Assembly (NCBI GenBank): GCA_964036045.1
Contig: OZ038379.1
Location: 23,778,152 to 23,842,151 of the forward strand
Length of the DNA: 64,000 nt
DNA from: Eutreptiella sp. 'Long Island Sound 2002'
Taxonomy: Eukaryota > Euglenozoa > Euglenophyceae > Eutreptiales > Eutreptiaceae
Direction: 5' to 3'
In this document: positions 32,210-42,568 of the stretch, piece after piece
Layout: every line of letters begins with the position of its first letter
How positions within the stretch are numbered: the first letter of the stretch is position 1
Translations under genes and position numbers: made by a program
Notes under the pieces: model-generated
What the model was told of the DNA's origin: nothing
Seen by the model: only the letters and a program-made list of their open reading frames with translations
Databases searched by the model: none

Positions 32210-34020
32210 ATGGTGCAACTTGGAATTACGCTCAAAAACGCGGTAGGCACGACGAATGCTTATAGCCAGGACGTTGAGGACGCGCTTGTGCAATTTTTCA
32301 CCTCCTCCGGCCTGGGACGCCAGCTTTTACACTCAATCTACACACGAGTCAACCCAGGCGCTGACAAGCAGAGATTGAATCAACTTCTACGGTGGCACAG
32401 CGATGCTCAATGCTCGCCTGAAGAAGCAGTCGCTTTGCTTCTCGATTTGGGAATCCCTACACGCCGCCTTCGGGTTCTATCGCGCTTTATTTCCAAGCGT
32501 GCGGACGTATGGTACAAACAGACTGGCCCAAGGTTTGGGAAACCAATGCCAGGCCGCCGGAGAGTCAACTTGGCTTGGAAAAGGATGAAGGAGCCCCTGC
32601 ACCTTGTTGGCCACATCGACAAGAAAACTGGCATCCAAATTGTCTCCTGGCCGTTTGATCACTGGATCAACTACGTTTTCACACAGCCTTGCCTCTATGA
32701 AACTCTACAGCCCAGCAAAGATGGGTTGGTTTTCATTGTGAGTGGCGATGGTTATCCTGTAGCGGGTGTAAGCTGGACTCAGCTTACCATTCGCATCCGA
32801 AATCATGAGCATCTAGCCCGCAATGCAGCACACATTTGGGTTTTAGAGCTGGCATACTGTGGTGACTCCAATCTGAAGGATTTGCGCCGGGTCTGGAAAA
32901 AGAATCTGAGGGTGTGTTATTTCTTCGAATATTGCCTTCGTTCGAACCTTCGAACGTTCGAACGAAACTTTTTCGTTCGAACGAACGTGTTTTTCGAACA
33001 AAATTTTGATTGCGCTTTGCACGCTACTAGGTCCTGCAGCGGATCATAACTATGCGATCCGTCGTCGTGAAGGGCGCACGCTGTGCGGCAAGTGTTATGC
33101 TGGGCGGGGATTTACCGTTTTTGAAGAAGTTTTTGGGACTTACTGAGCATTGGTATATACCGTCAGTTCACAACTTGGGCCTTTGGAACCCTCTCAAGAG
33201 GCGGTACCTGGGCTGTCACCGGCGCAGAACGCGCACCGGTGATGCGTCCCGACTTGGCAAGACCCCTATCTGCAAGGGAGCTCGTGGCTGCGCTTCAAAA
33301 CCTTTGCTTCAAGTGCCACGACACCATGCCATTATTTGTGTTCTTCATATGCTTATGAGAATTGCTGCTTTGCTTGGGGAATACTTGGAAAGGCTATGCT
33401 TGTCCGCCAGCAGGGAAGCACGCAACGCTATCAATAACATGCTGAAGATTGCTCTGTGTGGTTGGCAGCTAGGTGGAACTTGTAGACCTGATGGACAAGA
33501 AACGAAGCGTTTGTTTTTTATATGGGATGGTATTGCTCATGTTTTGGGGTTGGCCGACGAGCACTTGGGTAACCAGGCTGTCATGCGGTTGCGGGACGTG
33601 ATGCAACGGCTCTATCGCACCTATCAGCGCATCGACATTGACCTCCCAGCGGACTGTCGGCAGGCGGCCTGGGAATTTCGCGCACACTGTTTGCCTGATA
33701 CCCGTACTCATTATCTGATAATCTTGGAGTTCGATGTGCCCAGAATCCTAGAGGCGATAGCACCTTACGGGCTTGGGATGTACTGCCAGGACTTGGCTGA
33801 AACCACGAATGCCAAGCTAAAGGATTTCTACTTGCGGTTCACAAACAGAGGGGGCAGCACCACAGATGACTACCAGCTCTGTGCTCTACTACAAACCATG
33901 GAGCATGCCTTCTTGTACACGCACTCCCATATTGTAGCTCACGGTACAACGCGCCCGGTCTCTTGCCCAAACGCTGCATTGTTCGAATCCTTAATAGACG
34001 ATGCCGCCCAATGGTGCTGA
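32210..34020 (+). CDS. DDE-type transposase (two exons)
   Basis: Exon 1 is 32210-32911 and exon 2 is 33031-34020, joined in phase 0 to give 563 codons. Without splicing, exon 1 runs into a stop at 33047. An RNase H-like catalytic core is suggested by three acidic sites. The first is Asp at about residue 180 in FIVSGDGYPVAG. The second is Asp at about 260 in MLGGDLPFLKKFLGL. The third is Glu at about 490 in DLAETTNAKLKDF. Between the last two lies CVLHMLMRIAALLGEYL, the LH-x-LLRI helix seen in a poorly named family of invertebrate and algal transposon proteins (from memory). It would cut and rejoin the element ends. The superfamily is not assigned. Confidence 0.72.
32912..33030 (+). other. Intron 1 (transposase) carrying TTCGAA palindromes
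   Basis: GTGTGT starts and CTACTAG ends this 119-bp intron. An alternative AG at 33039 keeps the same frame. Its length is not a multiple of three, and removal fuses two open frames. Inside are repeated TTCGTTCGAA and CGAACGTTCG palindromes like those at the element ends. Confidence 0.75.
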
Positions 34021-35096
34021 CAAAGGAAGACAAGGCCGATGTCGCAAGACTGGTGGCGGTATGTGTTATTCTCCAAGCCCTGCAGGCATGCGTTGTAGTC
34101 CTTCGAATTTAGTCTTCGTTCGAATCTTCGAATCCTCGAACGAACTCTCGTTCGAAGATTTATCTTCGTTCGAATATTCGAATCTTCGTTCGAAGATTTT
34201 TTTCGAATCTTTCGCGCTGTGCTCAGGAGTTGCTTCAGGCGCACACAACTTCTGCCCCAGCGTCACGATCAGCGCCAGGAACACCTTCCCAGAGTAGTAC
34301 ACAACTGGCTCAGCACCCAGCGCCGCAGCGTTCAGCGGATTTGGAGCCGTCACCATCCCCTTCTTGCCGTTTGGATGACCTGCTAGATTTTGGATCCCAG
34401 GATTCAGAAGAATATGATCCGGATTACGTGGTGGTGAACGAAGTGTTCGATGTCAGCGCCGAGTTCGACACTTGTCGCCAGGTAATCGTTGAATCCGGAG
34501 TCACCCGCCCCTACCTTGACCTCATTCTAGGGAACTCCGTACCCAATCCGCATACGCCCATTTTCGGGGACCCGAAGTACGCTTGGCTTACGCCACTGTC
34601 AACCTATGGGCGCTGTTTCGGAAAGTGTTTATCAGCCGATTGCAAAGATGTGTGTGTGGAGAGGGACTTGCCTTGTGCACTGGTCGCCCGCGCCTTCCCC
34701 TTCGCAGTCCCGAACAAAAAAGGCACCCGAACCCCGATAATACGTATGCTTGCGCTTGTTTGGCACGCCTACGGCGCAGTGGAGAGCTGGCGTGAAGACC
34801 GTACCGTGATGCTCAGATTCCCCTCCTCAGAGCCCCCAGGGTGGGGCAAATGTACATCAACGGGCCGCTTGAAAGGCGTCAAGGTCACCGCTCAGGCGCG
34901 GGGTGGTGGTGAGGCAGCCCAGACAGACGAAGGAGCGCAGCAAGCCGGGGGAGTACAACAATTGCAAAGCACAACACCGGCGAAGTGGCAGACGGTGCTC
35001 CAGGCAGCAGTCGCAGCAGGAGTGCAGCATGGCTACATGGAGGGGACATTCCTGAATGGGAGGTACCGCATTTACCTTGTAGCTGAGCGCTTTTGA
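34011..35096 (+). CDS. Transposon accessory protein 2, unknown (two exons)
   Basis: Exon 1 (34011-34058) begins ATGGTGCTGACA, overlapping the transposase stop, and ends before GTATGT. Exon 2 is 34227-35096. Phase-0 joining gives about 305 residues. The first 60 are Ser/Pro/Gln rich, then comes an acidic stretch (SQDSEEYDPDYVVV). The centre has five Cys within 30 residues (GRCFGKCLSADCKDVCVERDLPC), which could bind metal. The C-terminus is helical (KWQTVLQAAVAAG). The overlap with the transposase ORF is unusual for a eukaryotic gene; this could be a further exon of one long transcript. No family is recognised. Confidence 0.5.
34059..34226 (+). other. Intron 2 carrying TTCGAA palindromes
   Basis: GTATGT to GTGCTCAG, 168 bp. 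The centre is almost wholly made of TTCGTTCGAATCTTCGAA-type palindromes. The splice sites are consensus and the join keeps frame. Confidence 0.7.
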
Positions 35097-35102
35097 CCAT
35101 GC

Positions 35103-36260
35103 ATGCGTCCTGTACGTTATTCTTCGAAAAACATTCTTCGTTCGAAGAAAAAAACGTTCGTTCGAACATTCGAATCTTCGAACGAAGATTGTATTCGAAG
35201 TCTTTTACCGCTCCACTGCCCACAGGTTGCAGCAACGCAAACCAGCGCCGTTGGCGTCAGGTGGAAGCTTCAGCTACCAAGTCGTGGAATTGAGATGACC
35301 GTGACTGCGGGCAGCCTGCTCAACGACCTCCTAACGAAGCCTGCGAGAGCACTGACGGTCCTCGGAGCACTCCAAAACCATGAAGAAGGTCGCAGAAAGG
35401 TGAAGTCGATGCCAACGTGGGTCAACCTGAGCCACGGTGGTTCCACGTTGCATTCCCCTGAGGCAACCGAAAAAAAAGCGTCGACGACCAGAGCTGGTGT
35501 GCGGGGCAAAGATCCACAACCCGTTGTGTCCGGACGACGGGCAAAGAACCTTGCCGAGATTCTCTCGTCTTACAAGAAGACAAAGAAGCCGAAGAAGAGA
35601 CCACGAGCGAAGCTAGCGGCTAAAGAACCTCCGAAGAAAAAGGCAAGGCTGCTGCCGGGTGAGAGTTCGGAGAGTGAGGAGTTCGAAGAGACTGAAGAAG
35701 ATGAGGAGGAGGAGCCGCCTTCGGGAGATGAGGAGGAGGAGCCGCCTGCCCGAGATGATGACGATGAAGACGAAACCCAGGAGACACAGATTCCAGACCG
35801 AGGGGCACTGCCGTGGGCATGGCTTCCCCTCCAACAAGAGGACCAGTGGGGAGCGTGGAGAGGAGTGCCGATTTCGAAGTGGCGCCCCTGGCGAACGGAA
35901 ATACCCAGAGACATCCTGCAGCAGAAGACCAAACTGGGCCGTGCCGGTACAATCTATTGGGTCCCTGCAGACTACAACTCTGCCATGTGGCATTCTGTGG
36001 GGGAGTATTGTGTTGCGGCCCGAAGCTACGCAACGGAGGAGGAGTGCAAAAACGCGGCGGCATTGGCGTCGGCAACCGGTGGCGTGCCAGCTCCAAGTGC
36101 CAGGAAGAAGAAAGTGAAGGCAAAGAGGCCAAAGAAGAAGAAGAAGACGCCAACGAAGAGTGGCGGAAAGCAAGAAGAAGCAGATGCCGGAGAGGGAGAC
36201 AAAGAGGATACGGAAAAGAAAGACGAGGTTGCAGTACTAGTGTCAGGCAGTGAGTCGTGA
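35103..36260 (+). CDS. Transposon accessory protein 3, acidic/basic, unknown (two exons)
   Basis: Exon 1 (35103-35111, ATGCGTCCT) is followed by GTACGT. Exon 2 is 35226-36260. The join keeps frame and gives about 347 residues. Segments in order: an N-terminal domain (GSLLNDLLTKPARALTVLGAL); a basic linker with KKTKKPKKRPRAK; an acidic block of about 60 residues (FEETEEDEEEEPP); a Trp-rich globular part of about 100 residues (GALPWAWLPLQ, GTIYWVPADYNSAMWHSVGEY); and a Lys-rich tail (KKKVKAKRPKKKKK). The mix suggests a nuclear, nucleic-acid or histone-binding protein (inference). No family is recognised. Confidence 0.5.
   Translation: MRPVRYSSKNILRSKKKTFVRTFESSNEDCIRSLLPLHCPQVAATQTSAVGVRWKLQLPSRGIEMTVTAGSLLNDLLTKPARALTVLGALQNHEEGRRKVKSMPTWVNLSHGGSTLHSPEATEKKASTTRAGVRGKDPQPVVSGRRAKNLAEILSSYKKTKKPKKRPRAKLAAKEPPKKKARLLPGESSESEEFEETEEDEEEEPPSGDEEEEPPARDDDDEDETQETQIPDRGALPWAWLPLQQEDQWGAWRGVPISKWRPWRTEIPRDILQQKTKLGRAGTIYWVPADYNSAMWHSVGEYCVAARSYATEEECKNAAALASATGGVPAPSARKKKVKAKRPKKKKKTPTKSGGKQEEADAGEGDKEDTEKKDEVAVLVSGSES
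35112..35225 (+). other. Intron 3 carrying TTCGAA palindromes
   Basis: GTACGT to CTGCCCACAG, 114 bp. It contains CTTCGTTCGAAG, ACGTTCGTTCGAAC and CGAATCTTCGAACG. The length is a multiple of three and the unspliced frame also stays open. Confidence 0.65.
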
Positions 36261-36323
36261 GCCAGGACTCAGAGAGCTACATTGGACAGGGACATTGGTG
36301 GTTCTGCGGTTCTGTTGTTGCCT

Positions 36324-36433
36324 GTATGTGCATTTGTAAACGCCGCGTCTTTTTCTTCGAAAAATATCTTCGTTCGAACATTCGAAGGTTCGTTCGAAGA
36401 AAAGTCCACCACATTTCGAAAACACATTTTCAG
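36324..36433 (+). other. Possible intron 4 in the 3' untranslated region, with TTCGAA cluster
   Basis: GTATGT lies 64 bases after the gene-3 stop. A cluster of TTCGTTCGAACATTCGAAG words follows, and ACATTTTCAG closes a possible 110-bp intron. Whether it is transcribed or spliced cannot be seen. Confidence 0.4.
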
Positions 36434-36554
36434 GGCATTCAGGTGGTTGCAGGCTGAATCTAAAGAACCAAACCCTCAAAAATACCTGTGTTGAGCATTT
36501 TATTGCAATGTTTGCAGCAAAACGGCCACAACAAAGGCGTTCCAACAGTTCAAA

Positions 36555-36633
36555 ACTTTTCTTCGTTCGAAGAAATAATCTTCGTTCGAAGGTTTCGCTC
36601 GAAGAAAATACCCCCAGTGGTGGGTCTCATGGG
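36555..36633. repeat. Right subterminal palindromes and terminal inverted repeat
   Basis: CTTCGTTCGAAG words at 36559-36607 are followed by AAAATACCCCCAGTGG and then TGGGTCTCATGGG. This is the inverted counterpart of the left end. Confidence 0.88.
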
Positions 36634-38071
36634 ACTGCAAGAGCAGATCGCATTTGACCCGGCCACTGGCATGGGTCTGGCCGGTCATCCTCAGAAAACG
36701 GCCAAAGTTCTCGGCGAAACCGGAGAGGTCCTTCCCAGTGAACTCCGGTAGGTTGACCACAATCTTCGAGGTGGCCACCGCCTTGGCGTCCTTAGAATGG
36801 AGTCGCCGGCTCTTCCCTTTCTTCTTCTTCTTGTCCTTCGGATAATCGGAGTCCTCAGGGTCATCATCGTCGGAAGGGGAGGCGGACGACAGGGAAGGCG
36901 GCTCATCGTCGGAGGGATCGCTGCCAAGGTCACTGGAGCCATAGGGCTCAACATCAACCATAGCCCTCAAGGCTGTAAGCCCCAGCCGGTCCAGCTCCGC
37001 TCTTGAGGAGTTCGCCACGTGGCTGTACGGCGGCTGGGCGGTCTTCGGTACGAAAGGGTTTCTTGGTACAGCAGCAGGCGTAGGCATAGGCCGGCTCCTC
37101 ACACCTCCCAGAGTATGGCTCAGCCCCGCCACCAGGTGGTTCGCCTGCAGGCGATGGGGAGAGGCTCCCAGGTTCGTAGGTGACACCTGGGGCGGGGTCA
37201 GGGGCTCCAACTTCGCCCTGATCTCCTGGGTGATGTCCCCAAGCAGGTCGGCGGTCGCCCCTCGAAGGGCTTCTTTCAGCTCTGACCTGGTCAGAGAACG
37301 GTTGGATGATCCCCTCGACCCCCTGCTCTTACTCCTGCAAGATGATGGGCCTCTCCTCAGCCCGCTCAGGGTAGTATACCCAGGAAACTCATGGTGATGG
37401 TGATGGTGATGATGTGGCTCTGCCGCATACCAGAGCGGCGCAGAGCCTGAAGCCATTGGCTCACTGGCAGTAGTTGCCTTGGGTCGAGCAGTGACGGGTA
37501 GGTCAACACCATAGGCTGGATAGGCCGGGCCAGGCATACCAGTAAAGCCTGTGCCCTGAGCCGTGGATGGAGCCACACCATAGGCAGGATAGGCAGGGGC
37601 AGGTATTCCAGTAAAGCCTGTACCCTCAGCCGTCACAGCCGTAGGCGGGGTGGTTATGGGTGTGGATGATGTAGTTGCTGGGTCTGGAGTTGAGAGTGTG
37701 GTGGTTGTAGCAGAGGGTGATGGGTGAAGGCCAGAGGCGCTGGGTGTGCTCTCGAAGGGTGGTTCTCTGGTTGTGCTTGTTGCATCCAGCGTAGGGTCGC
37801 GCCCATGTTCCACTCCTTCGTCTGCCGTGCTATCTCCTGCATCCTTCTCTCTCTCCCTCTTTCTCTTCACAGGGTTGGTCTCCACCTCCTCTACTGAGAG
37901 ACCCTTGAAGGCTGATCGGAGTCCCTCCAGTGAGTCATCAGCCGCGTCCACTGGCCCATGTAAGGGCACTGAAGGTACAGCGTCAGGTCCAGGTCCAAGC
38001 TCTTCAGGTGCTGGCATTGCTGGTGCTTCAGGCGCCGTCTTCGCGTCGGTGTCCAGCTTCTTCATGTCCAT
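36634..38071 (-). pseudogene. Element D: gag N-terminal region
   Basis: The frame starts at ATG 38071 (MDMKKLDTDAKTAPEAP) and stays open for about 475 codons to the DNA transposon. The first 300 residues are low complexity: Pro/Ala/Thr-rich, with a duplicated TGFTGIPAPAYPAYGV segment and a run of eight His. A Ser/Arg stretch (SKSRGSRGSSNRSLTRS) and an acidic block (SDDDDPEDSDYPKDKKKKK) precede the capsid start (VVNLPEFTGKDLSGFAENF). The capsid continues at 31878 and leftward. Confidence 0.75.
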
Positions 38072-38153
38072 ACTCGCCCTTCTTGCTCAGGACAGTCCTC
38101 GGCGCGCTGGGTGTACGGCACGGGGTTGCTGCCGGCACGCAGAGGCTGTCAGC

Positions 38154-38165
38154 GCTCTGCTACCA
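38154..38165 (-). other. Candidate primer-binding site of element D (initiator Met-tRNA)
   Basis: On the minus strand TGGTAGCAGAGC matches the common TGGTATCAGAGC at 11 of 12 positions, 83 bases upstream of the gag ATG. A clear LTR end (CA) right before it is not seen, so the call is tentative. Confidence 0.4.
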
Positions 38166-41100
38166 GAAAGTTTTCAAAGAGTTCTTTCAACTCTTTGTTG
38201 TGCCTCTCCTGCTGCTTGCTGCTGGTGTAGGGTTCCTGCTGCTTGTTTTTGATGAAGGAAATGTTTTGTTATTGAAATACAAACACCCCAGGATAACCCA
38301 ATGCCAGAGATAAGCAAGTAGAGTTCAAAACAGGATCAAAGCATAGAAGGGCTGCAGTCAAATGAGTTAGATGCAAAGAGATCACAGCAAAGGAAACTCA
38401 CAATAACTACAGCGGATAGATAATCAATGTAGCTCGGAAATATTTTACAAAGATTGACGAAAACAGATTGGAAAGCTGCCCCAAGGGCTCACTCTCTCCA
38501 TAGTGCCATCTTTGGGATGTGCACGCTTTGTTTTTGGTCCCATAGGTGCTGAGGTGGCATGGCTTGTGGCGCCGAGATCACTGCCATGTCACAGGGGAAC
38601 TTCCTACTTAGCTAGGCTGACTGGGTATTGAACCCAGGACCTCTCAAAAAGAGGTACCCCAGCCCCTAGGGTGCATACCACTAGGATAGCTAAGAATTCA
38701 TGAGAAAACATAGATAAATTCATAGGCTCTGCCTCAGTATATCAGTGCCTCAGTCAACTCAGGAAAAGATGTTTTAGTTCACTTTGCTTGGGGATTAAGG
38801 GGTCCACACAACATCCTGATTTAGTGTTTGGTTCTATAGGTCAAAATGTGTTACAACCCATTTCGGTTAGGCCAATACTAAGATAAAAATGCAAGAGTGC
38901 TTAGAGCACCTCTAATACAACTAACGTATCCCATAAAGCTTTGGAAAAGCACTTTTTCTTACTAGGGCCCAACACCATTACATAAATAATACCAATCCAA
39001 TACTTTTGGTCCGAGTACGCCTCAGCTCTGCATTGTCTAGTGCCATAGGGTTTCGTGCGTGGAGGTACAACGGCATAGATCTAACATGGGGTCTTACATG
39101 TCCTAACCTAAAGTAGATGGCACTGATAAAACATATAGAGCAATAAAAAGCAGCGTTTGTGTAATATTAAGTGAAGAGCGCAAAATGTGCGATGTTGTCT
39201 ATTTTACAATAGTGCATGGGCGGCCAAATGGATGTGCCGGCACAAGGCATCCATGTGATAGACATCATGATGTACCCGCAGATCTACGATAATAGGGCGG
39301 GTGACGGCTAGAAAAGGTTTCAAAAGCCTATAGGCACTTAAGCACAATCAAACACGGTGACTATCTCTCATGGTTGAAGAAGGGTCGGGGCCAACAGCAA
39401 ATGGCTGCGGTAGGGCCTGCACACTTGGGTAGGCGGGTAGGTTTTTGCTAGCTGCAGTGTTTGCTCTTGTCCCCCGTCTTACAGCAATAAGTCATGTCTT
39501 CCTTAAGACACGCCTGATGAGATGAGCATTGAACTGTGTAGTAGGAACCCATTCACCGCTCCCATGCATGCAACCCGTGGCAAGCTTGCGTTGAGTTTGC
39601 ACACACTTGCTACCAATGTTAATCTGTGATGCCAAAAGCAGGTAGAAAAAAAAAATCATTTTCACGTGGTATGAGAGAAACAGTTCGATGATGTCACAAT
39701 TTCCTTCTTTCAAATAAGAGATTGTTGATTCCCAAAATCTTTTGACGAATCGTCTTCTACAGCTATTGTCCAAATAGTAAATCATCACCACAAGCAAGAG
39801 CAGAACAATAGGGATCGAAAGAATTACATTAAATCGATAGTACACAAACGTTCTGCATAAGTACAAAGCAGTGTAGGAAAAAAGTTTAGTAAATGGATAC
39901 AATGGTCTGATAGTAAAAGTTGACAGCCCTGTAGGTATATGCAGTGAAATGTGCATTGCATGCGCGTTCTTTCGATGACATCACCATTGGTTAGCAATAT
40001 GGGGCACCACGGGTCAAGTTGACACACGATTTGATTTTGCCAGCTTGGCCAAGCAACTGAATTTAGATTTTGTTGCAAGTAGAATCACACTAGTTAAATG
40101 TAATCACATAGTATCCACGTTTTGGAGTGGGAAACCACTCGTCTTAACCTTATTGGGGGATGTGCAATTTATTTTGGTATAATCAGATGAATGTTGTTTC
40201 CTCTGTGCTAGACAAGGATGAACTTCATGTGGAGTTCTTGGACTGGTTAGATGATGAAAGTCAAATGGGGGTTGAACAACAAGAACCGTTGAGTTGTTAT
40301 GTAAACACCTCGCTGCAAGAATAGAAAACTCTAGAAGGTAGAGCTGTAGGTTAGTTGGGTGGGGTGTAACAAGCACACGGAGGATGTCTCAACTAATCTA
40401 AAGGCCCGCAAAAAGACTTGGTAGCTGCTTTTTTTAATCTACCGTGTTCCAGGTACTGATCAAACCAATGGGCGCAAAGAAAAAGGCCATGTCCTAAACC
40501 ATACTTGTACCTTTGTCCATCTCCATTGCTCAAATACAGTCTTCATGCGTAGTGATGGTACTAATGTTTTTGACTATTGCACTGTGTATAATGTTTCTAA
40601 GCAAGGGCTTTTCTTAAGGGTTCCCAAAATTTACAAAATACAATTGGTGAAGTTTTGGGCTTGCAGGGGTAGGAACCTATGAAATCAAGGGTGAGAGTGT
40701 ACATCATTTACCATGAGGGCACAACCAAGCGCTCTGTTATAGATCGGTCAGCGCTACTTCTGCATCATTTCTTGTCCTGACCAATGATCAAAACAACTTA
40801 CTACTTCTTCAGAAGCCTGGCGGATAACATCATAATATTTGAACTATTGATTTCTCTTAGATACTGTTGTTGACACATGGCCGAAACTGGCAGCACTGAT
40901 CGTGGGGAGGGCTCCTGGCAGAGTAGCCAAAGACTATTGGCAGTTTCTCCGAAAAAATGGAGAAAAACAAGGAAACGTATGTAGGTACGTGGCAACAATC
41001 AAACTACATTCCGTTGATGCCTCTGTCAAGCCTCCTGGTTGCCAAACGATTGCCTACAATGACAATATAGATGCAACAAGCTCGACCCGGCCTCACTAAT

Positions 41101-42547
41101 TGGACCTGACTTTTAGCAATTTGACTGGTTGAATCATTTTGTGTTTTGGCAGCCTATGAGATTGACACCCTAAAGATTTGTTTTTCTTTTTTTCTTTATC
41201 CTCTAAAGTTCATTATTAATGAAATGGTTGACAACATGATTCTGTCGTACCATCCGTTTTTACCAGGCAACTTCCTTGGCAAGCGCATCGCGGAGGCAGA
41301 CGATACCTCCGATGGTAAGGCTCAATCTCCCATGTATGCTTGTAGGTTGTGGAAGTGCATGGAGGGGGCGCTGTTTGTCGCGCGAGGATATGGGGCCGTT
41401 TGACAGTGTTTTTGGTGAATTCATTTGCAAAAGTCATGATCCATACTTGTTTTAGAACCTTTTAGCAACTTTTTCCCGTCCGCGTCGATTTTTCAATGGA
41501 CACAACTCGACCTCTTGCAAGTTTCATTGTCGGCCTGTGCGGCCCTTTGAGCTGCAGTGATTGGTATTTCCTTTTGCCATATTTTAGACAACAACGCATT
41601 GGCAGGGTCAACTCAAGGTTTTTGGTTCCCTTTATGTTGGTGTGCAACGCTATTCCTTTTTTGTGCTATCAGCTTGAGAGGCGAACAGAGGTGGATTGAA
41701 GGCATGTATATTGAGGCGGATCTCGGTTTCATCTAGGACAATCTCAGGATCATCAAATATTTTTCATGTACAGTTCACACGATGACCACCATGCCAACCA
41801 TGCATGATCATCTCATCATCATCATACGTCATCTTCATCATCACTCTGATGTCAGAAATTTCACTCATTTTGGGACGGGTGTTGGTTGTCCATCATCTGT
41901 CCGTTATTTGTCACCCTACGTGCTCATTTGGATCAGGTACCCTTGAATTCCCCAAGTGAAGCCGTGGTTCAACCGGGTTCAACCGTGCACTTTCATTACG
42001 GCTTCCCGAGGATTGAACCCCTATCATTGTAAAGGAGCAAATCGTTAAGTTGAAACCTAAAAACCGCTCCAAGAGATGCTAGAGCCCCTAAAAAGAGAGT
42101 TTTTGAAGAACATTTCACCTGATTGGTGTAACACATTTGAAACCTCTTTTCCTCAGATCACTTTCCACGGCGGTGGTGGTGGCGGCTGTATTCTTGAAAC
42201 CGCACAGCTTCATTATCCACTTTTCCTTGGGCGCGGTGACGTACACCGTTGCGCTCTGCTTTGAGACCCTTCAAAACTTTCGACCTTTTTTTAGTGAAAA
42301 GCAATTACATTGACGCCTACACTTGAACGCCAAAGGCCTTTTTCTCAAAGATAGCAATAAAATGTAACCACCTTTCCGAGACAGTTCAACCACCGGACAG
42401 GAGCTCGGTTGAACCGGCTTCACCGGTTCAACCGCCATTGCACGAAGCGTTACACAAAAAGACATCTTCACTTTGGGAAGCCAAACGTGACTAGTTCTTC
42501 TGCATTGGAACAAGCAGAAGTTTCTAGAGAATACGTGTGTACGGTAC
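38166..42547. other. AT-richer DNA without recognised gene
   Basis: This should include the remains of the D 5' LTR, but no second copy exists here to define it. An open frame on the minus strand (39956-39492, 154 codons, with a hydrophobic segment LSIPIVLLLLVVMIYYL) has an ATG but no family resemblance. CATCAT runs lie near 41810-41850. Repeated GGTTCAACCG words occur at 41965-41985 and 42405-42435. Apart from the tRNA-like piece noted separately, nothing can be supported. Confidence 0.5.
38607..38694 (-). ncRNA. tRNA-like head, probable SINE
   Basis: On the minus strand the 88 bases start CTTAGCT and end AGCTAAG (7-bp acceptor-like pairing). They contain an A-box-like TAGTGGTATGCACC, a perfect 5-bp anticodon stem with loop TTTTTGA (Lys-like) and a perfect T-arm CTGGG-TTCAATA-CCCAG with B box GGTTCAATACC. 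An extra TCAGCCT lies between T-arm and acceptor and the D region is irregular, so it is not a normal tRNA. A polymerase III promoter-bearing SINE head is the best explanation; the body would extend leftward. Confidence 0.5.
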
Positions 42548-42568
42548 CAGGTAGGTAGGTAGGTAGGT
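42548..42568. repeat. (AGGT)n microsatellite
   Basis: Five tandem AGGT units. A similar AGGTAGGTAGGTA run sits at 62714-62726, next to the broken end of element C. Confidence 0.85.

Larger units (their letters stand above)
31879..36633 (+). mobile_element. Cut-and-paste DNA transposon with introns, family unassigned
   Basis: A 4755-bp element has terminal inverted repeats starting CCCATGAGACCCAC on both sides, continuing (after a 3-base offset) into TGGGGG and TATTTTCTTCGA. It carries a transposase gene and two further genes on the plus strand, each with a short intron. Six clusters of TTCGTTCGAA-type palindromes occur: one next to each end and four internal. The insertion lies in the centre of an 8-bp palindromic target (TCTTGCAG...CTGCAAGA) in D gag. 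A 2-bp non-TA duplication does not point to a common superfamily. The coding parts look intact, so it may be young. Confidence 0.85.

Noticed and set aside
33052-33340. An alternative reading of the transposase second exon in another frame (with GRTLCGKCYAGRGFTVFEE)
   Set aside because: It looks protein-like but soon meets stops and needs two indels. The spliced frame from 33031 is open throughout and contains GGDLPFLKKFLGL and LHMLMRI.
39492-39956. A 154-codon minus-strand ORF with a hydrophobic segment
   Set aside because: AT-rich spacer DNA, no resemblance to a family and no supporting splice or element context.
42005-42050. Second tRNA-like segment with GGTTCAATCC on the minus strand
   Set aside because: Only the B-box word fits. 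The T stem and anticodon stem do not pair, so a tRNA or SINE call is not supported.
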